Positions 6,831-12,041 of a stretch of 12,041 nt of DNA are shown here, piece after piece. Location of the stretch: the NCBI GenBank assembly GCA_037137575.1, contig JBAXKB010000031.1, positions 1 to 12,041 on the forward strand, given 5' to 3'. A model generated the notes under the pieces. It saw nothing but the letters and a program-made list of their open reading frames with translations, was not told the DNA's origin and made no database searches. Position 1 is the stretch's first letter, and the number at the start of each line of letters is the position of its first letter. Both the position numbers and the translations under genes were made by a program. The DNA is from UBA5976 sp037137575. GTDB lineage: Bacteria; Actinomycetota; Actinomycetes; S36-B12; UBA5976.

Positions 6831-6835
6831 GGAGG
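6831..6835 (+). promoter_or_regulatory. Shine-Dalgarno of the alpha-glucosidase
   Basis: GGAGG, 7 nt before ATG 6843, fixing the start. The rest of the 116-bp gap from 6727 holds the palindrome tail and a possible -10 (TACGAT, 6786-6791) without a convincing -35. Confidence 0.8.
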
Positions 6836-6842
6836 TTCATAA

Positions 6843-8567
6843 ATGCAGCGCACCACGCATTGGTGGCAAGAGGCTGTCGTCTATCAGGTTTATCCGCGGT
6901 CATTCGCTGATTCAAATGGCGACGGTATCGGAGACATCAAAGGTATTCAAGGCCGCGTCCCACACTTAGCTGAATTAGGCGTAGATGCCCTCTGGCTAAG
7001 TCCGCATTACGTATCCCCCATGCTTGATGCTGGCTACGACGTCGCCGACTATCGCAACGTAGATCCTATTTTCGGAAATCTTTCAGACTTCCAGGAACTC
7101 ATCCACACATTGCATGCGTCAGGTATCAAGTTGCTAGTCGACATCGTGCCAAACCACACTTCATGGGAACATGCTTGGTTTAAAGAAGCCCTCGCTCATC
7201 CCCCAGTTAACGACCCAACAGTTGCGCCACTAACCCGCCACAGCGAAGGCCCTTGGGCGCGCTACCACCTACTTCGTGGTCGTAAGAATGGCACAATCGA
7301 GCCAAACGAATGGCCAAGTGTTTTTGGTGGCTTAACCTGGCACGAAGTTCCTGATGCAGCCGGCCAACCAAGTGGCTGGTGGTACCTACATATCTTCGAC
7401 AAGAGTCAGCCTGATGTGGATTGGACTAACCCAGAGGTTCGCAGCGAGTTTCTTGGCCACCTTAAGTTCTGGTTCGACATGGGCGTGGATGGTTTCCGCA
7501 TCGATGTCGCGCACGGTCTAGCAAAAGCAGAGGGTTACCCAGACTTCACTACGCCCAAGCCAGGCGACCCAACAAATCACGTCGCTTACTGGGATCAAGA
7601 TCCTGTGCACGAGATTTGGCGCGAATGGCGCGAAGTTGCCGAGCAATACGATCCGCCTCGAGTATTTGTTGCTGAAGCTTGGGTTGGCCCAGCCGAACGC
7701 AATGCGCTTTATCTACGCGACGATGAATTACATACTGGCTTCAATTTCCCGTACTTAACAGCTGCGTGGAATGGTAAAGCTCTACATCGAATAATTGATG
7801 ATTCACTTGAAGGGAATCATTTAGTTGGCGCGCCAACGACTTGGGTTCTGGAAAATCATGATGTTTGGCGCGCTGCCACTCGCTACGCACCACTTGCAAC
7901 AGGAGAAGAGGCAGCGTCACTAGATGCAAACCTCGACATCAGCAAATCTGCTGACTGGTCTGCGCCGCGTGATTTAGTTATCGGCGTTAAACGCGCTCGT
8001 GCTGGCATCATGACCATGCTTGCATTGCCTGGAACGGCTTACATCTACCAAGGACAAGAACTTGGCCTTGAAGAAGTGTTTGATATTCCAGATGCAATGC
8101 GCCAGGATCCTGCGTTTGCTAACACTGGTGGCGAAAATCTTGGCCGCGATGGATGTCGTGTGCCACTTCCTTGGGATAACGATTCAGCTACCTTCGGATT
8201 TAACTCCGATTCCGAGTCTTGGCTGCCACAGCCAAAGCGTTGGGCCGATAAAACCGCAGCAGCACAAAATGATGTTGCTAGCAGCACCTTGAACTTAGTG
8301 CGCAACGCTTTGAAACTTCGTCGAAGCTTGGCAGCGCTTGGCGGCATCACTAGTGATGCGCAGGATTTAGTTTGGGATGAAACTCCAGATGACATCGTCA
8401 GCTTTGTGCGCCCGGCTCGCCTAGATGGTTCGGCTGTTCGCATTGTGATGAACATGGGCAAAACTGCCTATGAACTTCCTGCTGGTGAAGTTTTGCTCTT
8501 AAGCGATAGCGATGCTGTGGTTGCAGGTTCGCTTGCACCACATAGTGCGGCTTGGTTAAAGGCTTAA
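6843..8567 (+). CDS. GH13 alpha-glucosidase (oligo-1,6-glucosidase/AglA type)
   Basis: Retaining alpha-glycosidase of family GH13, predicted to release glucose from alpha-linked oligosaccharides or disaccharides in the cytosol. No signal peptide is visible. In the 574-residue product the (beta/alpha)8 barrel motifs are all present: the Asn/Asp loop DSNGDGIGD (23-31), region I DIVPNH (100-105), region II GFRID with nucleophile D221, region III VAEAW with acid/base E278, and region IV ENHD (337-340) with the transition-state Asp D340. A domain-B insertion (about 105-190) and a C-terminal beta domain (from about 490) complete the enzyme. The overall pattern looks like the actinobacterial alpha-glucosidase subfamily (GH13_30 or near it), but subfamily and linkage preference need a tree. 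The position after glbO matches aglA (Rv2471) of M. tuberculosis. A strong bidirectional terminator follows. Confidence 0.95.
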   Translation: MQRTTHWWQEAVVYQVYPRSFADSNGDGIGDIKGIQGRVPHLAELGVDALWLSPHYVSPMLDAGYDVADYRNVDPIFGNLSDFQELIHTLHASGIKLLVDIVPNHTSWEHAWFKEALAHPPVNDPTVAPLTRHSEGPWARYHLLRGRKNGTIEPNEWPSVFGGLTWHEVPDAAGQPSGWWYLHIFDKSQPDVDWTNPEVRSEFLGHLKFWFDMGVDGFRIDVAHGLAKAEGYPDFTTPKPGDPTNHVAYWDQDPVHEIWREWREVAEQYDPPRVFVAEAWVGPAERNALYLRDDELHTGFNFPYLTAAWNGKALHRIIDDSLEGNHLVGAPTTWVLENHDVWRAATRYAPLATGEEAASLDANLDISKSADWSAPRDLVIGVKRARAGIMTMLALPGTAYIYQGQELGLEEVFDIPDAMRQDPAFANTGGENLGRDGCRVPLPWDNDSATFGFNSDSESWLPQPKRWADKTAAAQNDVASSTLNLVRNALKLRRSLAALGGITSDAQDLVWDETPDDIVSFVRPARLDGSAVRIVMNMGKTAYELPAGEVLLLSDSDAVVAGSLAPHSAAWLKA

Positions 8568-8579
8568 TTTAATTAACAA

Positions 8580-8623
8580 GTTAAGTGGCCAAGTTTTCGG
8601 TACCGATTACCTGGCCACTTAAT
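8580..8623. terminator. Bidirectional terminator between convergent genes
   Basis: TTAAGTGGCCA (8581-8591) and TGGCCACTTAA (8612-8622) are perfect 11-bp inverted repeats, extendable by a G-T pair (8580/8623). The 20-nt loop itself holds a 10-bp palindrome, TCGGTACCGA (8597-8606). T-rich sequence follows on the plus strand (TTAATTATTTAT) and T/A-rich sequence on the minus strand. The element lies in the 77-bp gap between the convergent glucosidase and thioesterase genes, so it probably serves both. Confidence 0.8.
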
Positions 8624-8644
8624 TATTTATAACGAACTTTCTGG

Positions 8645-9046
8645 TTACGAGCGTCCAGTGCTTTCCAGAATCTGACGCAATACTGCCGGGATTCGCCCTG
8701 GCACGCTATGTTCAACACTGACACAAACCATAATCGTTTTGGCTTGCATGTAAACCGTTTGTTCATCGCGAAGTTCATAATTAATTACGTATGACGATGT
8801 GCCAACATCGCTAACCCAAAGTTCCATCTCAACTGGCTCTGCCCGATATGCCAGCGTTGCTGTGTAATCTATTTCAAGTCTGGCGACTAGTTGGCCATAA
8901 CCTTCAACTGTTGGATCCAGATTGTGCTCGGCCAAGAACTGCACGCGGGCAGTTTCCAAATAGTTTGCGTAAGCCACATTGTTCACATGGTGGTAAATAT
9001 CCATGTCGGACCAACGCAAATGTATTGGCACTAGCACGCTCGCCAT
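8645..9046 (-). CDS. Hotdog-fold acyl-CoA thioesterase (YbgC/4HBT type)
   Basis: A 133-residue single-hotdog protein predicted to hydrolyse acyl-CoA thioesters in the cytosol. The N-terminal signature is clear: LRWSDMD (10-16), HHVNNVAYANYLETAR (19-34), with D16 in the position of the catalytic Asp of 4-hydroxybenzoyl-CoA thioesterases and N22-N23 and Y26 conserved. The long central helix and five-strand sheet pattern follow (DYTATLAYRAEPVEMELWV, then SYVINYELRD). The substrate cannot be inferred. The start ATG (9044-9046) is separated from the ettA stop by 2 nt; a GAGG inside the end of ettA can serve as ribosome binding site, so translation is probably coupled to ettA. M. tuberculosis has a thioesterase-like gene (Rv2475c, from memory) in the equivalent place, with gdh between it and ettA; that gene is absent here. 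Confidence 0.9.
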   Translation of the reverse strand: MASVLVPIHLRWSDMDIYHHVNNVAYANYLETARVQFLAEHNLDPTVEGYGQLVARLEIDYTATLAYRAEPVEMELWVSDVGTSSYVINYELRDEQTVYMQAKTIMVCVSVEHSVPGRIPAVLRQILESTGRS

Positions 9047-9048
9047 TA

Positions 9049-10746
9049 TTAGCCTCGGGTTAGTTTGCGATATGTTGCGCGATGCGGCCTTGCAGCTTCC
9101 GCGCCTAAGCGATCAATCTTGTTCTTTTCGTACGATTCGAAGTTACCTTCAAACCAGAACCATTGTGAGTCACCTTCGTAAGCCAAGATGTGGGTTGCAA
9201 TGCGATCGAGGAACCAGCGATCGTGCGAGGTGATTACCGCGCAGCCTGGGAATTCAAGTAACGCATTTTCTAGGCTGCCAAGTGTTTCAACATCAAGGTC
9301 GTTTGTTGGCTCATCGAGGAGCAACACATTTCCACCCTGTTTCAAAGTGAGCGCCAGGTTCAAACGGTTTCGCTCACCGCCGGAAAGTACGCCTGATGGC
9401 TTCTGCTGATCTGGGCCCTTGAACCCGAACGCACCAACGTAGGCACGCGATGGCATTTCAACATTGCCAACTTTGATCCAGTCCAAACCATCGGAAACGA
9501 CTTCCCAAACGTTCTTCTTTGGGTCCAGGCCCGCGCGACTCTGGTCGACGTATGAAAGTTTTACGGTTTCACCTACGCGTAAGCCACCAGATGTTGGCAA
9601 GGTATCTTCGTCCCCGGTTTCATCATTTGCCGTGGCAACAATCATGCGGAAAAGGGTAGTTTTACCAACACCGTTTGGGCCGATAACACCAACGATGCCA
9701 TTGCGTGGAAGAGTAAATGACAAATCATCTAGCAGCAGGCGATCGCCAAAACCCTTACTTAGCTTGTCGGCTTCAATAACCACACTTCCCAGACGTGGGC
9801 CAGGTGGAATCTGGATTTCTTCGAAATCAAGTTTGCGGGTTTTCTCTGCTTCAATTGCCATTTCTTCATAGCGATCCAAACGTGCGCGACTCTTGGTTTG
9901 GCGCGCCTTGGCATTTGAGCGCACCCAAGTGAGTTCGTCTTCAAGTCGGCGCTGCAGTTTGGCGTCTTTCGCGCCTTCAACTTTTAGCCGAGCCTGCTTC
10001 TTTTCTAGGTAGGTTGAGTAGTTGCCTTCGTATGGGTAGGCGCGTCCTCGGTCGAGTTCCAAAATCCATTGCGCCACATTGTCTAGGAAGTACCTATCGT
10101 GGGTAATCGCAATTACGGTGCCAGGATATTTCTCTAGGTGCTGTTCTAGCCAGTTAACGCTTTCAGCATCAAGGTGGTTAGTTGGTTCATCAAGAAGCAG
10201 TAGGTCTGGCTGCTGCAGTAGCAATTTACATAGGGCTACGCGGCGGCGCTCACCACCGGAAAGAACGCTTACGTCAGCATCGCTTGGTGGGCAACGAAGT
10301 GCGTCCATCGCTTGTTCGAGCTGGCTGTCTAAATCCCAGGCATTGCGATGGTCAATTTGCTCTTGAAGCGTGCCCATCTCGGCCATTAGGGCATCGAAGT
10401 CGGCATCTGGATCTGCCATTTGGGCTGATACTTCGTTGAAGCGTGCAAGCATTGCTTTTGTTTCAGCTACGCCTTCTTCAACGTTTTCTAAAACATTTTT
10501 ACTGTCATCCAGGTGTGGCTCCTGGGCTAGCATGCCCACTGTGTAACCCGGACTTAGCATGGCGTCACCGTTTGAGAGTTTTTCTACACCGGCCATGATT
10601 TTGAGAAGGCTTGATTTACCGGCGCCGTTAGGGCCAACCACACCAATCTTGGCCCCTGGCATGAACGACAGAGTTACATCGTCAAGAATTACTTTGTCGC
10701 CGTGTGCTTTACGGGCTTTGGATAACGTATAAATGAATTCAGCCAT
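9049..10746 (-). CDS. ettA: Energy-dependent translational throttle protein EttA (ABC-F)
   Basis: Cytosolic ABC-F ATPase that binds the ribosomal E site and gates entry of the 70S initiation complex into elongation according to ATP/ADP level. The 565 residues hold two ABC domains and no membrane segments. First domain: Walker A GPNGAGKS (38-45), signature LSGGE (162-166), Walker B D186-E187, switch H216. Second domain: Walker A GPNGVGKT (356-363), signature LSGGE (454-458), Walker B D478-E479, switch H508. Between them lies the charged helical linker (about 241-310) with the arginine-rich tRNA-interaction region, and the extra arm (about 90-140) typical of EttA lies inside the first domain. 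E. coli EttA has 555 residues. It starts 10 nt after the RelE stop codon and ends 2 nt before the thioesterase, so it is inside a continuous minus-strand operon. All catalytic residues are intact. Confidence 0.97.
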   Translation of the reverse strand: MAEFIYTLSKARKAHGDKVILDDVTLSFMPGAKIGVVGPNGAGKSSLLKIMAGVEKLSNGDAMLSPGYTVGMLAQEPHLDDSKNVLENVEEGVAETKAMLARFNEVSAQMADPDADFDALMAEMGTLQEQIDHRNAWDLDSQLEQAMDALRCPPSDADVSVLSGGERRRVALCKLLLQQPDLLLLDEPTNHLDAESVNWLEQHLEKYPGTVIAITHDRYFLDNVAQWILELDRGRAYPYEGNYSTYLEKKQARLKVEGAKDAKLQRRLEDELTWVRSNAKARQTKSRARLDRYEEMAIEAEKTRKLDFEEIQIPPGPRLGSVVIEADKLSKGFGDRLLLDDLSFTLPRNGIVGVIGPNGVGKTTLFRMIVATANDETGDEDTLPTSGGLRVGETVKLSYVDQSRAGLDPKKNVWEVVSDGLDWIKVGNVEMPSRAYVGAFGFKGPDQQKPSGVLSGGERNRLNLALTLKQGGNVLLLDEPTNDLDVETLGSLENALLEFPGCAVITSHDRWFLDRIATHILAYEGDSQWFWFEGNFESYEKNKIDRLGAEAARPHRATYRKLTRG

Positions 10747-10756
10747 GTGCTCTAGC

Positions 10757-11074
10757 CTAACGCTCGTCGGCCTCGCCCTTTAACAGCGCGAGCCGAACTG
10801 CTGCCGTTTTATAAGTATCAAGATTTTCCCGTTTTCCAACCGCCACAACAATTACCACGAGTCGTTGATCCTCAACTTTATAGATCAATCTGGTTCCACT
10901 TTTTCGAAACTTTAATCGGTAGAGCCCAGCTAGATTTGCGGACAAGAGATCCGCTGGAATGTGCGGATTCGCAAGACGTTGTTTTAACTTCTTGAGGACT
11001 TCAACTTGAACCGAACCATCTAACTTTTCCCAATCCTTATTCGCTAGATTTGTCCACTCCAAACGGTAAGTCAT
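10757..11074 (-). CDS. relE: RelE-family toxin (ribosome-dependent mRNA interferase)
   Basis: Type II toxin predicted to cut mRNA in the ribosomal A site. The 105-residue product lines up with E. coli RelE from the first strand to the C terminus. R53, K55, R62, R82 and Y88 fall in the places of the RelE active-site residues K52, K54, R61, R81 and Y87, and GKRE (80-83) is identical, so it appears catalytically competent; only K52 is changed, conservatively, to Arg. The gene overlaps the antitoxin by 38 bp in another frame, with GAGGA about 8 nt before its ATG inside the antitoxin gene, the usual coupled antitoxin-then-toxin order. It ends 10 nt before ettA. G+C over 10801-11400 (toxin and antitoxin) is 43% by hand count, against about 52% in sampled ettA and 57% in sampled ssb, suggesting acquisition by transfer. 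Confidence 0.9.
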   Translation of the reverse strand: MTYRLEWTNLANKDWEKLDGSVQVEVLKKLKQRLANPHIPADLLSANLAGLYRLKFRKSGTRLIYKVEDQRLVVIVVAVGKRENLDTYKTAAVRLALLKGEADER

Positions 11075-11393
11075 TGAGTAAGTCCTCTATGTTTACGGGA
11101 ACAGTATGTCCAAGTTCTAATTCCTTGAGACCTTGTTTAATTAAGTCGTAGTTATCGGCTTCCCACTTCAAGTCGAGCAAATAGTCGAAGAAGTTCGCAG
11201 TTACGACATAAAAGGATGCCTTGTTGTTTGTCATCACAGCGAAAGCCTCTTCCTCGGTCTGCGTGCCTAGCCGCGCAACATATTTATTGGGATTCTTTTT
11301 GAAGTCCGAAACGCTGACAATCATGTTTGTCAGGACAAAATCGGCAACATCCTCATCATCTTCGATTGGGGCTGGATTTGTGTGCTCGCTCAT
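11037..11393 (-). CDS. Type II antitoxin with Phd/StbD-like N terminus and RelB-like C terminus
   Basis: Cognate antitoxin of the RelE toxin just downstream; expected to bind DNA as a dimer, repress the operon and block the toxin. Taken from ATG 11391-11393 it has 118 residues: an acidic N-terminal extension (about 1-18), a Phd/YefM/StbD-type domain with VSVSDFKKNPNKYV (26-39) and AVMTNNKASFYVV (52-64), then a tail EADNYDLIKQGLKEL (78-92) followed by VPVNIEDLL (98-106) that resembles the toxin-wrapping C terminus of E. coli RelB. The frame is open upstream to an ATG at 11474 and another at 11444 inside ssb. The shorter form is preferred because a -35/-10 pair ends 7 nt before it and the extra residues only translate a DNA repeat. 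The 11444 ATG, overlapping the ssb stop, remains possible if translation is coupled to ssb. No Shine-Dalgarno precedes 11393. Confidence 0.84.
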   Translation of the reverse strand: MSEHTNPAPIEDDEDVADFVLTNMIVSVSDFKKNPNKYVARLGTQTEEEAFAVMTNNKASFYVVTANFFDYLLDLKWEADNYDLIKQGLKELELGHTVPVNIEDLLNDLPFGVDKSSE

Positions 11394-11396
11394 AGA

Positions 11397-11426
11397 ACTA
11401 GATTTAGCACTAGATTTCGCACTAGT
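11397..11426. repeat. 12-bp tandem repeat, 2.5 copies, in the toxin-antitoxin promoter
   Basis: ACTAGATTTAGC (11397-11408), ACTAGATTTCGC (11409-11420; one mismatch) and a half copy ACTAGT (11421-11426). The CTAG cores recur every 12 bp, and the block covers most of the predicted antitoxin promoter. It is a good candidate for the antitoxin operator. If the longer antitoxin form were translated it would encode a Ser-Ala-Lys-Ser repeat. Confidence 0.6.
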
Positions 11427-11429
11427 CAA
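11401..11429 (-). promoter_or_regulatory. Candidate promoter of the toxin-antitoxin pair
   Basis: On the minus strand, -35 TTGACT (11424-11429), a 17-nt spacer, and -10 TAAATC (11401-11406) preceded by TGC as an extended -10. The -10 ends 7 nt before the antitoxin ATG at 11393, so the message would be leaderless. The -35 starts just beyond the ssb stop codon (11434-11436), so this gives the inserted pair its own promoter inside the ssb-ettA operon. Confidence 0.5.
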
Positions 11430-11433
11430 GAGG

Positions 11434-11817
11434 TCAAGCCGCATCAGGCATTTCCACTCGCCGAGTTCGCTCAAATGTGGCTGTTCCGCGGGTTAGGTCG
11501 TGACCAATAACATCGGCAGTTAAGTCCAGAGTTGAGCCGGCTCGACCATCTTGCTCCCATTCACGCAGGGCTAGGCGACCAACAATTACTACTGGGTCAC
11601 CTTTGTGCAACGAAACCGCGCAATTTTCTGCAACGTGACGCCAACAGACCACCGAATACCAGGTGACATCGCCATCTATCCAACGGTTCGCTTCTCGATC
11701 AAACTTTCGTTCACTTGCCGCTAGTCGAAAGCTAGCGACTGGAACTCCCTCACTGGTATTGGTGAATTTCACTTCTGTTGCCACATTGCCGGTAACTATA
11801 GATGTTGATGCGTACAT
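11434..11817 (-). CDS. Single-stranded DNA-binding protein, tail-less SsbB-type paralogue
   Basis: OB-fold protein that binds single-stranded DNA, normally as a homotetramer. The 127 residues hold a whole OB domain (about 1-105): MYASTSIVTGNV start, VASFRLAASERKFDR (27-41), a Trp-rich VTWYSVVCWRHVAENCAVSLHKGDPVVIVGRL core (51-82; split here as VTWYSVVCWRHVAEN then CAVSLHKGDPVVIVGRL) and REWEQDGR (84-91). It ends soon after in RRVEMPDAA, with no Gly/Pro-rich linker and no acidic DDD-x-PF tip, the segment that recruits replication and repair partners in housekeeping SSB. Length and missing tip match the second SSB of actinobacteria (Streptomyces SsbB, mycobacterial Rv2478c), and the position beside ettA matches Rv2478c-Rv2477c. 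AGGAGG at 11822-11827, 4 nt from the ATG, is a strong ribosome binding site. The housekeeping ssb is presumably elsewhere. Confidence 0.93.
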   Translation of the reverse strand: MYASTSIVTGNVATEVKFTNTSEGVPVASFRLAASERKFDREANRWIDGDVTWYSVVCWRHVAENCAVSLHKGDPVVIVGRLALREWEQDGRAGSTLDLTADVIGHDLTRGTATFERTRRVEMPDAA

Positions 11818-11845
11818 GATTCCTCCTGGAAGTTAAGGTGAAATC

Positions 11846-11874
11846 ATCTTGAAACTGTTTGGAAGAAATGTCAG
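11846..11874 (-). promoter_or_regulatory. Candidate promoter of the ssb-ettA operon
   Basis: On the minus strand, -35 CTGACA (11869-11874), 17-nt spacer, -10 CAAGAT (11846-11851). The predicted RNA start is near 11838, leaving a leader of about 20 nt that contains the ssb Shine-Dalgarno. The -35 matches consensus at 5 of 6 positions; the -10 is weak. Confidence 0.4.
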
Positions 11875-11917
11875 CAGCCAGGTGGTATCTGGGGATAACT
11901 TTGCGCTCTGGACGCCA

Positions 11918-11947
11918 TTAAGTGAAGTCTGGTGAAATCGTTAGACT
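11918..11947 (+). promoter_or_regulatory. Candidate promoter of tRNA-Arg
   Basis: -10 TAGACT (11942-11947) with a poor -35 TTAAGT (11918-11923) 18 nt upstream. The RNA start would fall near 11954, about 11 nt before the mature tRNA. With the ssb promoter on the other strand, this fills the 147-bp divergent gap. Confidence 0.35.
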
Positions 11948-11964
11948 TATCTCAGAAAAACCAC

Positions 11965-12037
11965 GCGCCCGTAGCTCAATGGATAGAGCAACAGGTTTCT
12001 ACCCTGCAGGTTGAAGGTTCGAGTCCTTCCGGGCGCG
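11965..12037 (+). tRNA. tRNA-Arg (anticodon UCU)
   Basis: Full cloverleaf of 73 nt. Acceptor stem GCGCCCG (11965-11971) pairs perfectly with CGGGCGC (12030-12036), with discriminator G12037. The D arm is GCTC/GAGC (11974-11977 and 11986-11989). The anticodon stem ACAGG/CCTGC has one A-C mismatch at the 27-43 pair. The loop TTTCTAC (11996-12002) gives anticodon TCT at 11998-12000, reading AGA/AGG arginine codons. The variable loop is 5 nt, and the T arm GAAGG-TTCGAGT-CCTTC (12013-12029) is canonical. The 3' CCA is not encoded: CAAA follows, so it is added enzymatically. Confidence 0.96.
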
Positions 12038-12041
12038 CAAA

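Noticed and set aside
8045..8461. 138-codon open frame antisense to the glucosidase
   Set aside because: It lies wholly inside a well-supported gene, has a Ser/Arg-rich composition typical of antisense frames, and shows no recognisable domain.
9464..9871. 135-codon open frame antisense to ettA
   Set aside because: Fully covered by the intact ettA reading frame, with low-complexity Ser/Pro/Arg content and no start signals.
11394..11474. Longer antitoxin starts at 11474 and 11444
   Set aside because: They lie within or over the end of ssb and would translate the 12-bp DNA repeat; promoter spacing favours 11393. The 11444 start is not excluded.
11890..11898. DnaA-box-like TTATCCCCA on the minus strand upstream of ssb
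   Set aside because: A single copy with one mismatch and no cluster of boxes or A/T-rich unwinding region; consistent with chance.
11965..12041. Integration site of a mobile element at tRNA-Arg
   Set aside because: tRNA genes are frequent attachment sites, but no integrase gene or repeated 3' tRNA end is visible and the window ends 4 nt after the tRNA.
1..12041. CRISPR array, insertion sequence or phage genes
   Set aside because: No regularly spaced repeats of CRISPR size, no transposase-like or phage-like proteins, and no terminal inverted repeats around the toxin-antitoxin pair.

Overview
The window reads as chromosomal core DNA of a low-to-moderate G+C actinobacterium. Hand-counted samples are about 50-57% G+C in most genes and about 43% in one two-gene insert. 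The actinobacterial assignment rests on several protein details: an RpiB with Glu instead of Cys in its active-site loop, a protein very like the mycobacterial nitroreductase Rv2466c, a group II truncated haemoglobin matching trHbO at every haem-pocket position checked, and several starts with no Shine-Dalgarno but a -10-like box 6-7 nt upstream, as in leaderless actinobacterial mRNAs. Small-genome freshwater actinobacteria would fit, but the sequence alone does not fix the genus.

Layout. Positions 95-1198 (minus strand): an Rv2466c-like thioredoxin-fold protein followed by rpiB. 1282-3825 (plus): pepN, a large M1 aminopeptidase. 3843-4160 (minus): a small exported or membrane protein of unknown role. 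4227-6726 (plus): a short MscS-type channel, a YbjT-like SDR/DUF2867 protein, and truncated haemoglobin O. 6843-8567 (plus): a GH13 alpha-glucosidase, closed by a strong bidirectional terminator. 8645-11817 (minus): ssb, an antitoxin, a RelE toxin, ettA and a hotdog-fold thioesterase, tightly packed and probably co-transcribed in that order. 11965-12037 (plus): tRNA-Arg(UCU).

From memory, order and strand follow Mycobacterium tuberculosis rpiB (Rv2465c), Rv2466c, pepN (Rv2467), glbO (Rv2470), aglA (Rv2471), Rv2475c, ettA (Rv2477c) and the second SSB (Rv2478c). This is therefore an old conserved neighbourhood rather than a genomic island. The clear departure is the type II toxin-antitoxin pair between ssb and ettA. 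It is poorer in G+C than both flanks and has its own likely promoter, built on a 12-bp tandem repeat next to the ssb stop codon.

The genes do not form one pathway. They cover pentose phosphate metabolism (RpiB), thiol redox chemistry, peptide and alpha-glucan turnover, osmotic protection, haem/oxygen chemistry, ribosome control (EttA, and the RelE ribosome-dependent RNase) and ssDNA binding. I see no wholly new system. The points most worth checking are the inserted toxin-antitoxin pair, the CPWA active site of the Rv2466c-like protein, the tail-less SSB, the short MscS and several clean dyads in the intergenic gaps.
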